Source: Pseudoroseomonas cervicalis (GTDB lineage Bacteria; Pseudomonadota; Alphaproteobacteria; Acetobacterales; Acetobacteraceae). Taken from it: a DNA stretch of 64,000 nucleotides. The number at the start of each line of letters is the position of its first letter. Positions within the stretch are counted from its first letter, which is position 1. A program made the translations under genes and the position numbers. Under the pieces are notes generated by a model. The model searched no databases and was not told the origin of the DNA. It worked only from the letters and a program-made list of their open reading frames with translations. Of the stretch, positions 1 to 9,355 are shown in pieces. The stretch covers positions 3,573,501-3,637,500 of the forward strand of contig NZ_JAUTAJ010000004.1 of NCBI RefSeq assembly GCF_030818485.1, read 5' to 3'.

Positions 1-621
<621 letters not shown>

Positions 622-812
622 GCGGAGCCACATGCCACGCCCGGGCCGCCGCCGCCACCCGCCAGCGTTTACGAAGGGTTTCGCCACACGGTGCCGGCTG
701 GGGCCGGGCCTGGAGCGCGGCGGCGCGGCCGCCGGGCTTGCGGCCCGTCTTCGCGGCCGGCGCTTGCGGCTGGGGCTTGCGGCTTGGGCGGCGCCCCGGC
801 ATAGCCCGCTGC

Positions 813-1376
813 ATGCGTCTTCAATGCCCGGATTGCGCCGCCGCCTATGAGGTGCCGGAGTCGCTGGTCGCCCCCGGCCGGCTGGTCCGCTGCGTCCGCT
901 GCGGCCATGGCTGGGTGCCGCTGCCGGCGCCGCCGCGCGCCCTGCCGCGCACCGAGATGCCGCCGATCCGCCCCTCCTTCGGCCTGGCCGACAAGGCGGA
1001 ACCCGCGGGCGAGGGGCGCGCGCCGCAGAGGGCAGGGGCGGAGGCCGCCGGGCGGCAGGATGCGGCGCCGGAGACCGCCCGGGCCGCGACGCCGCGCCAG
1101 CAGGCCGCCACCGGCCCGGCCGCTGCCGCCGCGCCGCCAGCCGCGTCTTCGCCAGCCTCGCCCTCGCCAGCCGCGCCGCCGCCGGCGCGGCCCAGCCAGA
1201 ACCTGCCGGTGCCGGTGCCCACCCCGGTCAGCGCGCCGCCGCGCGGCGCCGGCCTGGCCTGGCTGCTCTCCCTGCTGCTGCTGGCGGCCGCGCTCGGGGC
1301 GCTGTGGCATTGGCGGGGGCCGATCGCCGCCGCCTGGCCGCCCATGCGGCGCCTCTACCAGCTGCTGGGCGGCTGA
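813..1376 (+). CDS. MJ0042-type zinc-ribbon membrane protein
   Basis: A 187-residue protein with an N-terminal zinc ribbon (CxxC at Cys5/Cys8 and Cys27/Cys30) of the MJ0042 type. A long Ala/Pro-rich low-complexity linker (about 40-145) follows, then one predicted membrane helix (about 147-166) and a short tail. It would be anchored in the inner membrane with the zinc ribbon probably in the cytoplasm. Function is unknown; proteins of this design are often found divergent from ftsE in alphaproteobacteria. The ATG at 813 is chosen because it begins directly with the zinc ribbon; an upstream in-frame start at 738 would add residues with no family match. Confidence 0.8.
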   Translation: MRLQCPDCAAAYEVPESLVAPGRLVRCVRCGHGWVPLPAPPRALPRTEMPPIRPSFGLADKAEPAGEGRAPQRAGAEAAGRQDAAPETARAATPRQQAATGPAAAAAPPAASSPASPSPAAPPPARPSQNLPVPVPTPVSAPPRGAGLAWLLSLLLLAAALGALWHWRGPIAAAWPPMRRLYQLLGG

Positions 1377-1492
1377 GGCGCCACCGGGGCATTTTCTGCC
1401 TCGTCAGGTCATCTGACGAATTGACCCCGGCCGGCGCCGGGTGCGAGCCTCCGGCCCCAGGGCGGCGCCCAGCCGCACGGAGGAAACAAGCC

Positions 1493-2569
1493 ATGACGAT
1501 GACGAGGCGCGGCCTGCTCGGGGCCGGCGGCGCGCTGCTGGCCAGCGGTGCCGCGGCGCAGAGCTTCCCCTTCACGCCGAACCAGCGCTACCCGGACCCG
1601 GCGGTGCAGATCCTCGACCCCAGCTTCGCGCGCTACCGCATCTACAGCTCGACGCTGGAGCAGGTGGCGAGCGGCATGCGCTGGGCCGAGGGGCCGGTCT
1701 ATTTCCCCGAGGGCGGCTACCTGCTCTGCAGCGACATCCCGAACAACCGCATCATGAAGTTCGACGAGAAGGATGGCAGCTTCACCGTCTTCCGCGCCGG
1801 CGCCAACTACGCCAATGGCAATGCGCGCGACCGGCAGGGCCGGCTCGTCACCTGCGAGCATTCGGTGACGCGCCGCGTCACCCGCACCGAGCGCGATGGC
1901 AGCATCACCGTGCTGGCCGACAGCTATGAGGGCAAGCGGCTGAACGCGCCGAACGACATCGTGGTGCGCTCGGACGAGACGATCTGGTTCACCGACCCGC
2001 TCTTCGGCATCAATGGCGAATGGGAGGGCAGCCGCGCCCGGCCGGAACAGGCGACGACCAATGTCTACCGCATCGGCGCGGACGGAAAGATCGCCGCCGT
2101 CATCACCGATCTGGTGAACCCGAACGGCCTCGCCTTCTCGCCCGATGAGAGCAAGCTCTATGTCGTCGAATGGCGCGGCACGCCGAACCGCAGCATCTGG
2201 AGCTATGATGTCGGCGCCGGTGGCGCGCTGTCGAACAAGACCAAGCTGATCGATGCCAGCGACCAGGGCGCGCTGGACGGGTTCCGCGTCGACCGCGACG
2301 GCAATCTCTGGTGCGGCTGGGGCAGCAATGGCGCGCTGGAGGCGGAGCCGCGCCAGGTCAATGGCCGCGCCGTGCACGAGCTGCGCGGCAAGCCGGAGGA
2401 TCTGGACGGCGTCAAGATCTTCAATGCGCAGGGCAAGCCGATCGGCTTCATCCGCCTGCCGGAGCGCTGCGCCAATCTCTGCTTCGGCGGGCCGAAGAAC
2501 AACCGGCTCTACATGACGTCGAGCCACTCGCTCTACGCGCTCTATGTCGAGGCGCATGGCGCGGTGTGA
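1493..2569 (+). CDS. SMP-30/gluconolactonase family protein, exported
   Basis: 358-residue six-bladed beta-propeller hydrolase of the SMP-30/gluconolaconase/LRE family, which hydrolyses sugar lactones or related esters using a bound divalent metal. An N-terminal signal with adjacent arginines (MTRRGLLG, then a hydrophobic run ending near residue 23) suggests Tat export. Visible family signatures include an early E in WAEGPVYF, the NAPNDIVV segment, FTDPLFG, the NPNGLAFSPDE segment and DGFRVDRDGNLW with its metal-binding Asp. A good ribosome site (ggaggaaa, 1479-1486) precedes the ATG at 1493. The gene is monocistronic and convergent with azlD. Substrate cannot be told from sequence. Confidence 0.88.
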   Translation: MTMTRRGLLGAGGALLASGAAAQSFPFTPNQRYPDPAVQILDPSFARYRIYSSTLEQVASGMRWAEGPVYFPEGGYLLCSDIPNNRIMKFDEKDGSFTVFRAGANYANGNARDRQGRLVTCEHSVTRRVTRTERDGSITVLADSYEGKRLNAPNDIVVRSDETIWFTDPLFGINGEWEGSRARPEQATTNVYRIGADGKIAAVITDLVNPNGLAFSPDESKLYVVEWRGTPNRSIWSYDVGAGGALSNKTKLIDASDQGALDGFRVDRDGNLWCGWGSNGALEAEPRQVNGRAVHELRGKPEDLDGVKIFNAQGKPIGFIRLPERCANLCFGGPKNNRLYMTSSHSLYALYVEAHGAV

Positions 2570-2572
2570 AGG

Positions 2573-2648
2573 TTGAGGGGGCTTTGCCCCCTCAAACTCC
2601 CCCATTTCTTTCCCTTGGGCAGGGGACAAGGGTCCCCTGCACCCGCCT
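2573..2648 (+). repeat. Palindromic dispersed repeat, copy A
   Basis: About 76 bp between convergent genes. It contains a perfect 10-bp hairpin (2573-2595, loop ttt), a linker with a C-run, and a second hairpin built on gcaggggac/gtcccctgc. The same unit occurs in inverted orientation at 12826-12903 with only a few differences. It resembles a REP/BIME-type intergenic element and may also end transcription from both sides. Confidence 0.75.
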
Positions 2649-2674
2649 TCAGTAAAGTTCCAACAGATGGGTTT

Positions 2675-2724
2675 CCAAAGGCCTCAGGCCTTTGGTGGGG
2701 AGTGAGAGGGGCAAAGCCCCTCTC
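2675..2724. terminator. Paired hairpins between convergent genes
   Basis: Two perfect stem-loops in the gap between the SMP-30 gene and azlD: a 9-bp stem with loop tca (2675-2695), and a second stem gagaggggc/gcccctctc at 2704-2724. Neither has a clear T-run. Their place just past two convergent stop codons suggests bidirectional termination or an extension of the adjacent repeat. Confidence 0.5.
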
Positions 2725-2733
2725 AAGCAGGCG

Positions 2734-3033
2734 CTATCCGAAAAAAACCTGCGCCAGCCACACCGCCCCGATGCCGGCCAGGATCGAGGCGCTGAGATGC
2801 CCGGTGCGCCATTGCACCAGCACCACCGCGGCGCTGCCCAGCACGCCGACCCAGCCGATGCGGTCCAGCGCCAGCGCCACATAGGCGGTGAAGATCGGCC
2901 CCGGCAGATTGCGCAGCATGGCGTCGACGAAGGGCGGCGGCCGCACCGCGCGCAGCACCGCATAGCCGCCGGCGCGGCAGGCATAGGTGACGACGGCCAT
3001 GCAGAGGATGGCCAGCAGGACGTCCCATCTCAT
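2734..3033 (-). CDS. azlD: AzlD family branched-chain amino acid transport protein
   Basis: Small (99 aa) inner-membrane protein with about four hydrophobic segments, the partner of AzlC in export of branched-chain amino acids. Family features include the N-terminal MRWDVLLAIL helix, an early TYACR segment and the central LPGPIFTAYVAL motif. Its ATG overlaps the azlC stop by four bases (3030-3033), so the two are translationally coupled. The C-terminus abuts hairpins at 2675-2724. Confidence 0.88.
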   Translation of the reverse strand: MRWDVLLAILCMAVVTYACRAGGYAVLRAVRPPPFVDAMLRNLPGPIFTAYVALALDRIGWVGVLGSAAVVLVQWRTGHLSASILAGIGAVWLAQVFFG

Positions 3034-3776
3034 CGCGCCGCGCGCCCTTCCAGCCAGGCGGCCAGCGCCGCGCCGGACAGCGCGCCAAAGAGCAGCGGCA
3101 GCGGCTGCGGCAGGCCGAGGCGCTGCGCCGCCACCGCCACCGCCCCGGCCAGCGCCCAGGGGGCGAGGTCGCGCCGCGCGCCGCGCCACAGCGGCACCAG
3201 CAGCCCGCTGAAGGCGGCGATGCCGCCAAAGAACAGCGGATGCCCCGGCGGCAGCGCCACGCTGTTGCCCAGCACATGGCCGGCGATGCTGGCCAGCTGC
3301 CAGGCGAACCACAGCGACAGGCCGATGCCGAGCAGATAGCCCGCATCGCGCCCGCCCGCCCGCTGCTCGGCTACACCCAGCGCGAAGGAATGGTCGACCA
3401 GCGTCGCCAGCGTGCCCCAGAGCCGCAGGCCGCGCAGCCGGTCCAGCCAGGGGGCCAAAGCCGCGCCCATCGGCGCCAGGCGGATATTCACCACCGCCGC
3501 CGCCAGCGTCACCGCCAGGATCGGCGCCGGATCGGCCCAGAGCTCGAGGGCCAGGAGCTGCGAGGCGCCGGCATAGACGATCATCGACATCAGCGCCGTC
3601 TCGGCGAGCGTCAGCCCCTTGCCGGCGGAGAGCACGCCGACCACCAGGCCGAAGGGCAGCAGCCCGATCCACAGCGGCAGGGCGGTGCGCACGCCGCGCC
3701 ACACCCCGGCGCGGGTGAACACCACCGGGCCGCGCGGCGCGGCGGCGCCGGTCGTTGCCGGTGCGGGCTCAGCCAC
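3030..3776 (-). CDS. azlC: AzlC family branched-chain amino acid exporter subunit
   Basis: 248-residue membrane permease of the AzlC family, the larger subunit of a two-part exporter for branched-chain amino acids and analogues. It shows the conserved N-terminal block with LPFGLVVGVLS and the MSMIVYAGASQLLAL motif, followed by several hydrophobic helices. A roughly 20-residue polar, Ala/Pro-rich N-terminus precedes the first helix. The start at 3776 overlaps the 3' end of recX by eight bases, making recX-azlC-azlD a tightly packed transcription unit. Confidence 0.9.
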   Translation of the reverse strand: MAEPAPATTGAAAPRGPVVFTRAGVWRGVRTALPLWIGLLPFGLVVGVLSAGKGLTLAETALMSMIVYAGASQLLALELWADPAPILAVTLAAAVVNIRLAPMGAALAPWLDRLRGLRLWGTLATLVDHSFALGVAEQRAGGRDAGYLLGIGLSLWFAWQLASIAGHVLGNSVALPPGHPLFFGGIAAFSGLLVPLWRGARRDLAPWALAGAVAVAAQRLGLPQPLPLLFGALSGAALAAWLEGRAAR

Positions 3777-4473
3777 GGCGGGCCTCCAGCAGCCGCGCCT
3801 CGGCCTCCTCGGGCGGCAGGTCGAGCGCGCGCTGCGCGACCTCGCGGGCGAAGCCGGCGCGGGCCAGCGCGCCGAGCGCCTTCAGCCGCGCCTCGGGCGA
3901 GGGCGGCTCGGGCGCGAAGGGGCCGGCGCGGCGGCGGCGCAGCTGCGCCAGCGCGGCCGCCAGCTCATCCGGCGGATTTTCCTCCAGCACGCCGGCGGCG
4001 GTGGCGGCGGGCACGCCCTTGGCGGCCAGATGCGCGCGGATGGCGCGGGTGGAGCGGCCGGATTGCGCCAGCCGCCGCGCGCGGGAGGCGGCATAGGCGG
4101 TGTCGTCCACCGCGCCGGCGGCGGCCAGGCGGCGGGCGATCCCGGCCACCGCTTCGCGGGCCGGGCCGGTCACGGCGGCGATGCGCTCGGGCGGCTGGCC
4201 CTCGGCCTCGGCGCGGCGGGCCCAGCGGTCGATGCGCCGCTGCAGCACGCGGGCGAGCCCGGCCTCGGTGGCGGCGAAGCGCGCCAGATGCGCCAGCGCC
4301 GCCTCGCGCAGCGCGGCCGCGTCGGGCGGTCGCCCGGCGGCGGGCGGGCCGCTCGGGCGCCTGGCCTGGCGGCCGCGCGCGGCGCGCTGCTCCATGCCCG
4401 GGCCGTCCCGCTCCATCCCCGATCGCCGCGGCGCCGGGGCGGGGTCCCCTGGCGCGTCCTCCCGCTCATCCAT
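3769..4473 (-). CDS. recX: Regulatory protein RecX
   Basis: RecX inhibits RecA by capping or binding along the RecA filament. The protein (234 aa from the chosen ATG) has an Arg/Pro-rich disordered N-terminus of about 55 residues. The three-helix-repeat RecX core follows, including LARVLQRRIDRWARR, the VDDTAYAASRARRLAQSGRS motif and IRAHLAAKGV. The start at 4473 (MDERED) is chosen because the upstream extension has no family match; in-frame ATGs at 4416 and 4398 are also possible. No strong ribosome site is visible. recA is not in this window; the gene overlaps azlC instead. Confidence 0.82.
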   Translation of the reverse strand: MDEREDAPGDPAPAPRRSGMERDGPGMEQRAARGRQARRPSGPPAAGRPPDAAALREAALAHLARFAATEAGLARVLQRRIDRWARRAEAEGQPPERIAAVTGPAREAVAGIARRLAAAGAVDDTAYAASRARRLAQSGRSTRAIRAHLAAKGVPAATAAGVLEENPPDELAAALAQLRRRRAGPFAPEPPSPEARLKALGALARAGFAREVAQRALDLPPEEAEARLLEARRG

Positions 4474-4597
4474 GCCGGCACTGTGCCATGGCGCGGGCGG
4501 CGCGCCCATCCGCCCAGGCCCGCCGGCGCGGCCGGGGCTGGCATGCCCTGGCGGCGATGCGCTCCCCCGGCAAAGCCCCCCTGCGGAGACAATCATG

Positions 4598-4630
4598 AAA
4601 AAAGGCCGGCGCCCCAGGGGGACGCCGGCC
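4598..4630 (-). terminator. Rho-independent terminator
   Basis: A perfect 8-bp stem (4604-4611 with 4623-4630) is followed on the minus strand by six T residues (a-run at 4598-4603 on the plus strand). It lies just after the stop of the minus-strand Pro-rich protein gene and is the clearest intrinsic terminator in the window. Confidence 0.85.
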
Positions 4631-4657
4631 GGTCAGGCCGCCTCGGCTTGGCCGCGC

Positions 4658-5068
4658 TTACGGGCGCGGATGGCCGGACTGGGCGTTCGGCGGCGTCGGC
4701 GCGCCGGTGCCCGGGGTCATCACCGGGGCGTTGGCGCCGGCCTGGCCGGTGGTGGTGCTCTGCGGCGCCGGGCGCTCGGGCGTCGGCGACGGGTTGCCGG
4801 ACTGCACCGGCGCCGGCGTGCCGGGCTGCGAGCCGCCGACGGTCGGCGGGCTGGCGCCCTGCGAGGAGGGCGCGGTGGGCTGGGTGGTCACGGTGCTGCC
4901 CGGGGCGGGGGTGCTGCTGGTGGCGCCGCCGCTGGTGTTGCCGCTCAGATTGGGCTGGCCGGCGGTGGGGCCGGAGCCCGAGCCCGGGCTGCCGGCGCCT
5001 TGCGCGAAGGCGGCGCCGCTGAGCCCGATCAGGGCGGCGGCAGTGAGGGCGAGCATCGAACTCCGCAT
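4658..5068 (-). CDS. Small exported Pro/Thr/Gly-rich protein of unknown function
   Basis: 136-residue protein with a clear Sec signal peptide (residues 1-22, hydrophobic core LALTAAALIGL, cleavage after AFA). The whole mature part is low-complexity and rich in Pro, Thr, Ser, Gly and Gln, with no folded domain recognisable; it is probably disordered in the periplasm or on the surface. A strong gaggagg ribosome site six bases before the ATG at 5068 decides the start over the ATG at 5074, which abuts it. A rho-independent terminator follows. I do not recognise a family. Confidence 0.75.
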   Translation of the reverse strand: MRSSMLALTAAALIGLSGAAFAQGAGSPGSGSGPTAGQPNLSGNTSGGATSSTPAPGSTVTTQPTAPSSQGASPPTVGGSQPGTPAPVQSGNPSPTPERPAPQSTTTGQAGANAPVMTPGTGAPTPPNAQSGHPRP

Positions 5069-5266
5069 GAACATCCTCCTCGGTGATCGTTGCGCACGGG
5101 GCGCAAGGGCATCTCGGCGGGGTAACGGCGCGGATCCGGCGCGGGTTGCGGGAAAACGCCATGCCTGCCTTTGACCGGTGCGGCGGTTTGCGTCACTGTG
5201 GGTCTTTCCGCGTGGACGCCGCGCGACAGGCGCGCGGGCCGCGGAAAGATCCGGAGAAAGACTCGC

Positions 5267-6469
5267 GTGATCCCCGCCCTGATGCCGACCTACAACCGTG
5301 CCGACCTCGCTTTCGAGCGGGGCGAGGGCGCCTGGCTGTGGACGGTGGATGGCCGACGATTCCTGGATTTCGGCAGCGGCATCGCCACCACCAGCATCGG
5401 GCATGCGCATCCGCATCTGGTGCAGACCGTCGCCGAGCAGGCGGCCAAGGTGATGCACGTCTCCAACCTCTACCGCGTGCCGCAGGCCGAGCGCCTGGCG
5501 GCGCGGCTGGTCGAGACCTCCTTCGCCGACAGCGTCTTCTTCTGCAACTCGGGCGCCGAGGCGAATGAGGGCATGATGAAGGCCGTCCGCAAATACCATG
5601 CGGAGAACGGCCATCCGGAGAAGTTCCGCTTCATCTGCTTCGAGGGCGCCTTCCACGGCCGCACCCTCGCGGCGCTGGCGGCCACCGGCAACCCGAAATA
5701 CCTGGAGGGCTTCGGCCCGGCGCCGGAGGGGTTCGACCACATCCCCTTCGGCAACATGAACGCGGTGCGCGACGCCATCGGCCCGAACACCGCGGCCATC
5801 ATGATCGAGCCGATCCAGGGCGAGGGCGGCGTGCGCCCGGCCGAGCTGCGCTTCCTGCGCGAGCTGCGCGCCGTCTGCGACGAGTTCGGCCTGCTGCTGG
5901 CGCTGGACGAGGTGCAGACCGGCATGGGCCGCTCCGGCAAGCTCTGGGCGCATCAATGGGCCGGGATCGAGCCGGATGTGATGTCCTCGGCCAAGGGCAT
6001 CGGCGGCGGCTTCCCGCTCGGCGCCATCCTGGCGAAGGAGAAGGTGGCCCAGTATCTGAAGCCGGGCACCCATGGCACCACCTATGGCGGCAACCCGCTG
6101 GCCTGCGCCGCCGGCAATGCGGTGCTCGACGTCATCCTGGCGCCGGGCTTCCTGGAGCAGGTGGACCGCGTCGCCCGCCATCTCTGGCGTTCGATGCAGG
6201 ATCTCGCCGCGCGCCATCCGGGGGTGACCTCGGGCGTGCGCGGCGCCGGGCTGCTGCTCGGCCTGCAGCTGCTGCCGGAGGTGACCAACACCGAGCTGCA
6301 GGCGGCCGCGGTGGCGGAAGGCCTGCTGACGGTGGCGGCGGGGCAGAATGTGCTGCGCGTCGCGCCCTCGCTGATCATCACCGAGGCCGAGGTGGATCAG
6401 GCGATCGAGATGCTCGACCGCGCGCTGCGCCGCGTCACCCCCTCGCAGGCGAAGGTGGCCGCCAAGTGA
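5267..6469 (+). CDS. argD: Acetylornithine aminotransferase
   Basis: PLP-dependent class III aminotransferase of arginine synthesis; it converts N-acetylglutamate semialdehyde to N2-acetylornithine and may double as succinyldiaminopimelate aminotransferase. Length is 400 aa, typical. Visible features: CNSGAEANEG (93-102), the FHGRT loop, the PLP-contacting Asp214 in LALDEVQTG, the Schiff-base Lys243 in SSAKGIGGG, and THGTTYGGNPL. The GTG at 5267 is chosen for its ggagaaag ribosome site seven bases upstream; an ATG at 5282 is possible. argF follows in the same direction and probably starts at a GTG overlapping this stop. Confidence 0.93.
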   Translation: MIPALMPTYNRADLAFERGEGAWLWTVDGRRFLDFGSGIATTSIGHAHPHLVQTVAEQAAKVMHVSNLYRVPQAERLAARLVETSFADSVFFCNSGAEANEGMMKAVRKYHAENGHPEKFRFICFEGAFHGRTLAALAATGNPKYLEGFGPAPEGFDHIPFGNMNAVRDAIGPNTAAIMIEPIQGEGGVRPAELRFLRELRAVCDEFGLLLALDEVQTGMGRSGKLWAHQWAGIEPDVMSSAKGIGGGFPLGAILAKEKVAQYLKPGTHGTTYGGNPLACAAGNAVLDVILAPGFLEQVDRVARHLWRSMQDLAARHPGVTSGVRGAGLLLGLQLLPEVTNTELQAAAVAEGLLTVAAGQNVLRVAPSLIITEAEVDQAIEMLDRALRRVTPSQAKVAAK

Positions 6470-6501
6470 GTTCGCCGATCCAGTCCGGACCGGCGCGTGA
6501 C

Positions 6502-6523
6502 GGGGGGGCTGCGAAGCCCCCCC
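6502..6523 (+). repeat. G/C-run hairpin with GCGA tetraloop
   Basis: A perfect 9-bp stem (seven G-C pairs, one C-G, one T-A) closed by a GNRA-type gcga loop. It lies just past the argD stop and, if argF starts at 6466, within the argF reading frame. It could be an mRNA processing or attenuation structure or a small palindromic insertion. The seven-base G and C runs are also error-prone for sequencing. Confidence 0.5.
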
Positions 6524-6574
6524 GGCATTTCCTGACTGGAACTGTCGGATTTCGAACCCGCCGCGCTGCGCCAC

Positions 6575-7432
6575 ATGCTGCAGCTGGCGGCCGACGCCAA
6601 GGCCGGCCGCGTGCCGGAGAAGCCGCTGGCCGGCAAGTCGGTGGCGCTGATCTTCGAGAAGCCCTCGACCCGCACCCGCGTCTCCTTCGAGGTCGGCATC
6701 CAGAAGCTCGGCGGCCATGCCGTGGTGCTCTCCGCCCGCGACATGCAGCTCGGCCGCGGCGAGAGCGTGGCGGACACGGCGCGCGTGCTGTCGCGCTATG
6801 TGGACGCCATCATGCTGCGCACCGACAGCGTGGCGAAGCTGCGCGGCCTGGCCGAGCACGCCACCGTGCCGGTGATCAACGGGCTGACCGATGTCTCCCA
6901 CCCCTGCCAGCTGATGGCCGACATCCTCACCTTCGAGGAGCATCGCGGCCCGGTCGCCGGCAAGGTCTTCGCCTGGACCGGCGATGGCAACAATGTCGCG
7001 CAGAGCTTCATCCAGGCGGCCGCGCGCTTCGGCTTCATCCTGCGGCTGGCGACACCGCCGGAGCTGGCGCCGCCGGCCCAGCTGGTCGACTGGGCGCGGC
7101 GCGAGGGGGCGCGGGTCGAGCTGACCTCCGACCCGGTGGAGGCGGTGCGCGGCGCCGATTGCGTGGTGACCGACACCTGGGTCTCCATGTCGGACGAGAA
7201 GGAGGATGGGCCCTCCGCCCGCCACAACCTGCTCGCCCCCTACCAGCTGAACGCGGCGCTGCTGAAGCATGCCAAGCCCGAGGCGCTGGTGATGCATTGC
7301 CTGCCCGCGCATCGCGGCGAGGAGATCACCGAGGAGGTGATCGAGGGGCCGCAGAGCGTGGTGTTCGACGAGGCGGAGAACCGGCTGCACGCGCAGAATG
7401 GCGTGCTGCTCTGGGCGCTGGCCGGGCTCTAG
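6575..7432 (+). CDS. argF: Ornithine carbamoyltransferase (N-terminus frameshifted)
   Basis: Converts ornithine and carbamoyl phosphate to citrulline. The open frame carries the carbamoyl-phosphate loop STRTR (31-35 from the ATG at 6575), HPCQ (108-111), the DGNN segment and the catalytic HCLPAHRG (240-247). The conserved N-terminal helix is split over two frames: RHFL is read at 6523-6534 in the frame of a GTG at 6466 that overlaps the argD stop. [12 protein letters not shown] continues from 6542 in this frame, behind a TGA at 6533. One extra G near 6538-6539 explains the break. The full gene is therefore probably 6466-7432, coupled to argD. No ribosome site precedes 6575, so a real start there is unlikely. 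Confidence 0.85.
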   Translation: MLQLAADAKAGRVPEKPLAGKSVALIFEKPSTRTRVSFEVGIQKLGGHAVVLSARDMQLGRGESVADTARVLSRYVDAIMLRTDSVAKLRGLAEHATVPVINGLTDVSHPCQLMADILTFEEHRGPVAGKVFAWTGDGNNVAQSFIQAAARFGFILRLATPPELAPPAQLVDWARREGARVELTSDPVEAVRGADCVVTDTWVSMSDEKEDGPSARHNLLAPYQLNAALLKHAKPEALVMHCLPAHRGEEITEEVIEGPQSVVFDEAENRLHAQNGVLLWALAGL

Positions 7433-7535
7433 CCCCGGCCGGCGGCGCCGGATGCCTGGTTCCGGCGCTGTAATTAACAGCATGGTAATATCGCTTGGCG
7501 ATTAGGAGGGTTTCCTTGCCCCGGGAAACCCGCCC

Positions 7536-9236
7536 ATGCCCCTGCTCCGCTGGTTTGCTGGCCTGCCGCGCCGCTTCGGCGTGGTGAGCTGTCTGCTCTC
7601 TGTCACCCTCCTTTCCGTGCTGGTCGCCGCCGGCGCCGTCGCCGTCGCCCTCACCGCGGAGGTGCGCGAGAGCATGCTGGAGCGCTCGCAGCAGCGGCTG
7701 GAGGGCAATCTCGGCATGCTGAAGGCGCTGCTGGCGCAGCAGGGCAGCGAATGGCGCCTGGAGGGCGACCGGCTGCTGCTGGGCGGCCAGCCGCTGAACG
7801 GCCGCAACGAGGTGGTGGACACGGTGAAGAGCATCACCGGCGGCGTCGCCACCCTGTTCGCCGGCGACACCCGCATCGCCACCAATGTGCTGCGCCCGGA
7901 TGGCGGCCGCGCCGTCGGCACCAAACTGGCGCCCGGCCCGGCCTATGACGCGGTGTTCCGCCGCGGCGAGGCCTATCGCGGCGTGGCGCAGATCCTGGGC
8001 AGCGAGCACCAGACCATCTATGAGCCGATCCGCGACGCCTCCGGCCGCGTCATCGGCCTGTTCTTCGTCGGCCAGCCGCTCTCCGCCGTGCAGGCGCAGA
8101 CCGCCGAGCTGCAGCAGCAGGGGCTGATCGTCGGCGGCGCGGTGATGCTGGTGATCGGGCTGCTGGCCTGGCTGGCGACGCGGCTGGCGCTGCGCCCGCT
8201 GCGCGGCCTGGCGCGCGCGGTGCACGACATCTCCGAGGGCCGGCTGGATCTCGACCCGCCCTGCACCGACCGGCGCGACCTGCTGGGCGAGATCGGCCGC
8301 GCCGTGCAGCGCCTGGCCGAGCGCGGCCGCCAGGCCCGCGCGCTGGAGGCGGAGGCCGAGGCGGCGCGCGAGCGGTCGCGCGCCGAGCGGCGGCAGATGC
8401 AGCAGGGCCTGGCCGGCGAGATCGAGCAGGCGGTGGGCGGCGTGGCGCGCGGCCTGGCCGATGAGACCGGCCGGCTGAACACCGCCGCCGCCCTGCTGGC
8501 CGAGGGCACCACCCAGGCGCAGCGCGATGCCGGCCAGGTGGCCGAGCGCGCCCGCGGCGCCACCCAGAACGTCCAGGCGGTGGCGGCGGCGGCCGAGCAG
8601 CTGGCCAGCAGCATCGCCGAGATCAACCGCCGCGTCAGCGAGGGGGCGCAGATGGCGCAGCGCGCCGTCACCGCCGCCGGCGCCTCGGACGCCACCGTGG
8701 CCGGGCTCGCCGCCGCCGCCGACCGCATCGGCGATGTGGTGCGCCTCATCGCCGACATCGCCGGCCAGACCAATCTGCTGGCGCTGAACGCCACGATCGA
8801 GGCGGCCCGCGCCGGGGAGGCCGGCAAGGGCTTCGCCGTCGTCGCCTCGGAGGTGAAGACGCTGGCCAGCCAGACCGCCCGCGCCACCGAGGAGATCTCC
8901 GCCCAGATCGGCGCCATGCGCGGTGCCACGGCCGAGGCGGTCACCGCCGTGCGCGGCATCGCCGAGGCGGTGGCGCGCATGGGCGAGGTGACCGCGGCCA
9001 TCGCCGCCGCCGTGGAGGAGCAGGGGGCGGCGACGCGGGAGATCGCCCGCAACGCCGCCGCCGCCGCCCAGGGCACCGAGGGCGCGGCGCAGAGCACGCT
9101 GGGACTGACCGAGCATGTCGAGGCCGCCGCCGCCGCGCTGGGCGATGTGCGCCACGCGGCCGAGGCGGTGGGCCGCCAGGGCGCGGCGCTGCAGGGCGAG
9201 CTGTCCGGCGTGGTGCAGCGGCTGCGCGCCGCCTGA
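7536..9236 (+). CDS. Methyl-accepting chemotaxis protein with periplasmic Cache domain
   Basis: 566-residue chemoreceptor. Order: membrane helix 1 (about 15-37), a periplasmic single-Cache-like sensor (about 45-185, including the [16 protein letters not shown] and VGQPLSA segments), membrane helix 2 (about 197-217), HAMP (about 215-268), then a long helical signalling domain. The conserved hairpin tip reads [21 protein letters not shown], followed by [15 protein letters not shown]. It would control CheA activity in response to an unidentified small ligand. No CheB/CheR-binding C-terminal pentapeptide is visible. The ATG at 7536 lacks a nearby ribosome site; a strong aggaggg lies about 25 bases upstream (7504-7510). 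No che genes are adjacent. Confidence 0.9.
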   Translation: MPLLRWFAGLPRRFGVVSCLLSVTLLSVLVAAGAVAVALTAEVRESMLERSQQRLEGNLGMLKALLAQQGSEWRLEGDRLLLGGQPLNGRNEVVDTVKSITGGVATLFAGDTRIATNVLRPDGGRAVGTKLAPGPAYDAVFRRGEAYRGVAQILGSEHQTIYEPIRDASGRVIGLFFVGQPLSAVQAQTAELQQQGLIVGGAVMLVIGLLAWLATRLALRPLRGLARAVHDISEGRLDLDPPCTDRRDLLGEIGRAVQRLAERGRQARALEAEAEAARERSRAERRQMQQGLAGEIEQAVGGVARGLADETGRLNTAAALLAEGTTQAQRDAGQVAERARGATQNVQAVAAAAEQLASSIAEINRRVSEGAQMAQRAVTAAGASDATVAGLAAAADRIGDVVRLIADIAGQTNLLALNATIEAARAGEAGKGFAVVASEVKTLASQTARATEEISAQIGAMRGATAEAVTAVRGIAEAVARMGEVTAAIAAAVEEQGAATREIARNAAAAAQGTEGAAQSTLGLTEHVEAAAAALGDVRHAAEAVGRQGAALQGELSGVVQRLRAA

Positions 9237-9355
9237 GCCGGGGGCATCCGCGCCGGGCGGGGCGGGGGCTGCCCGCCCGCCCCGGGGCGCGCGGCGCCCT
9301 TCCCGAAACCCGGCGGCGGGCCTACCTATCGGCCAGGACGCAGAAGGCAGCGCAG

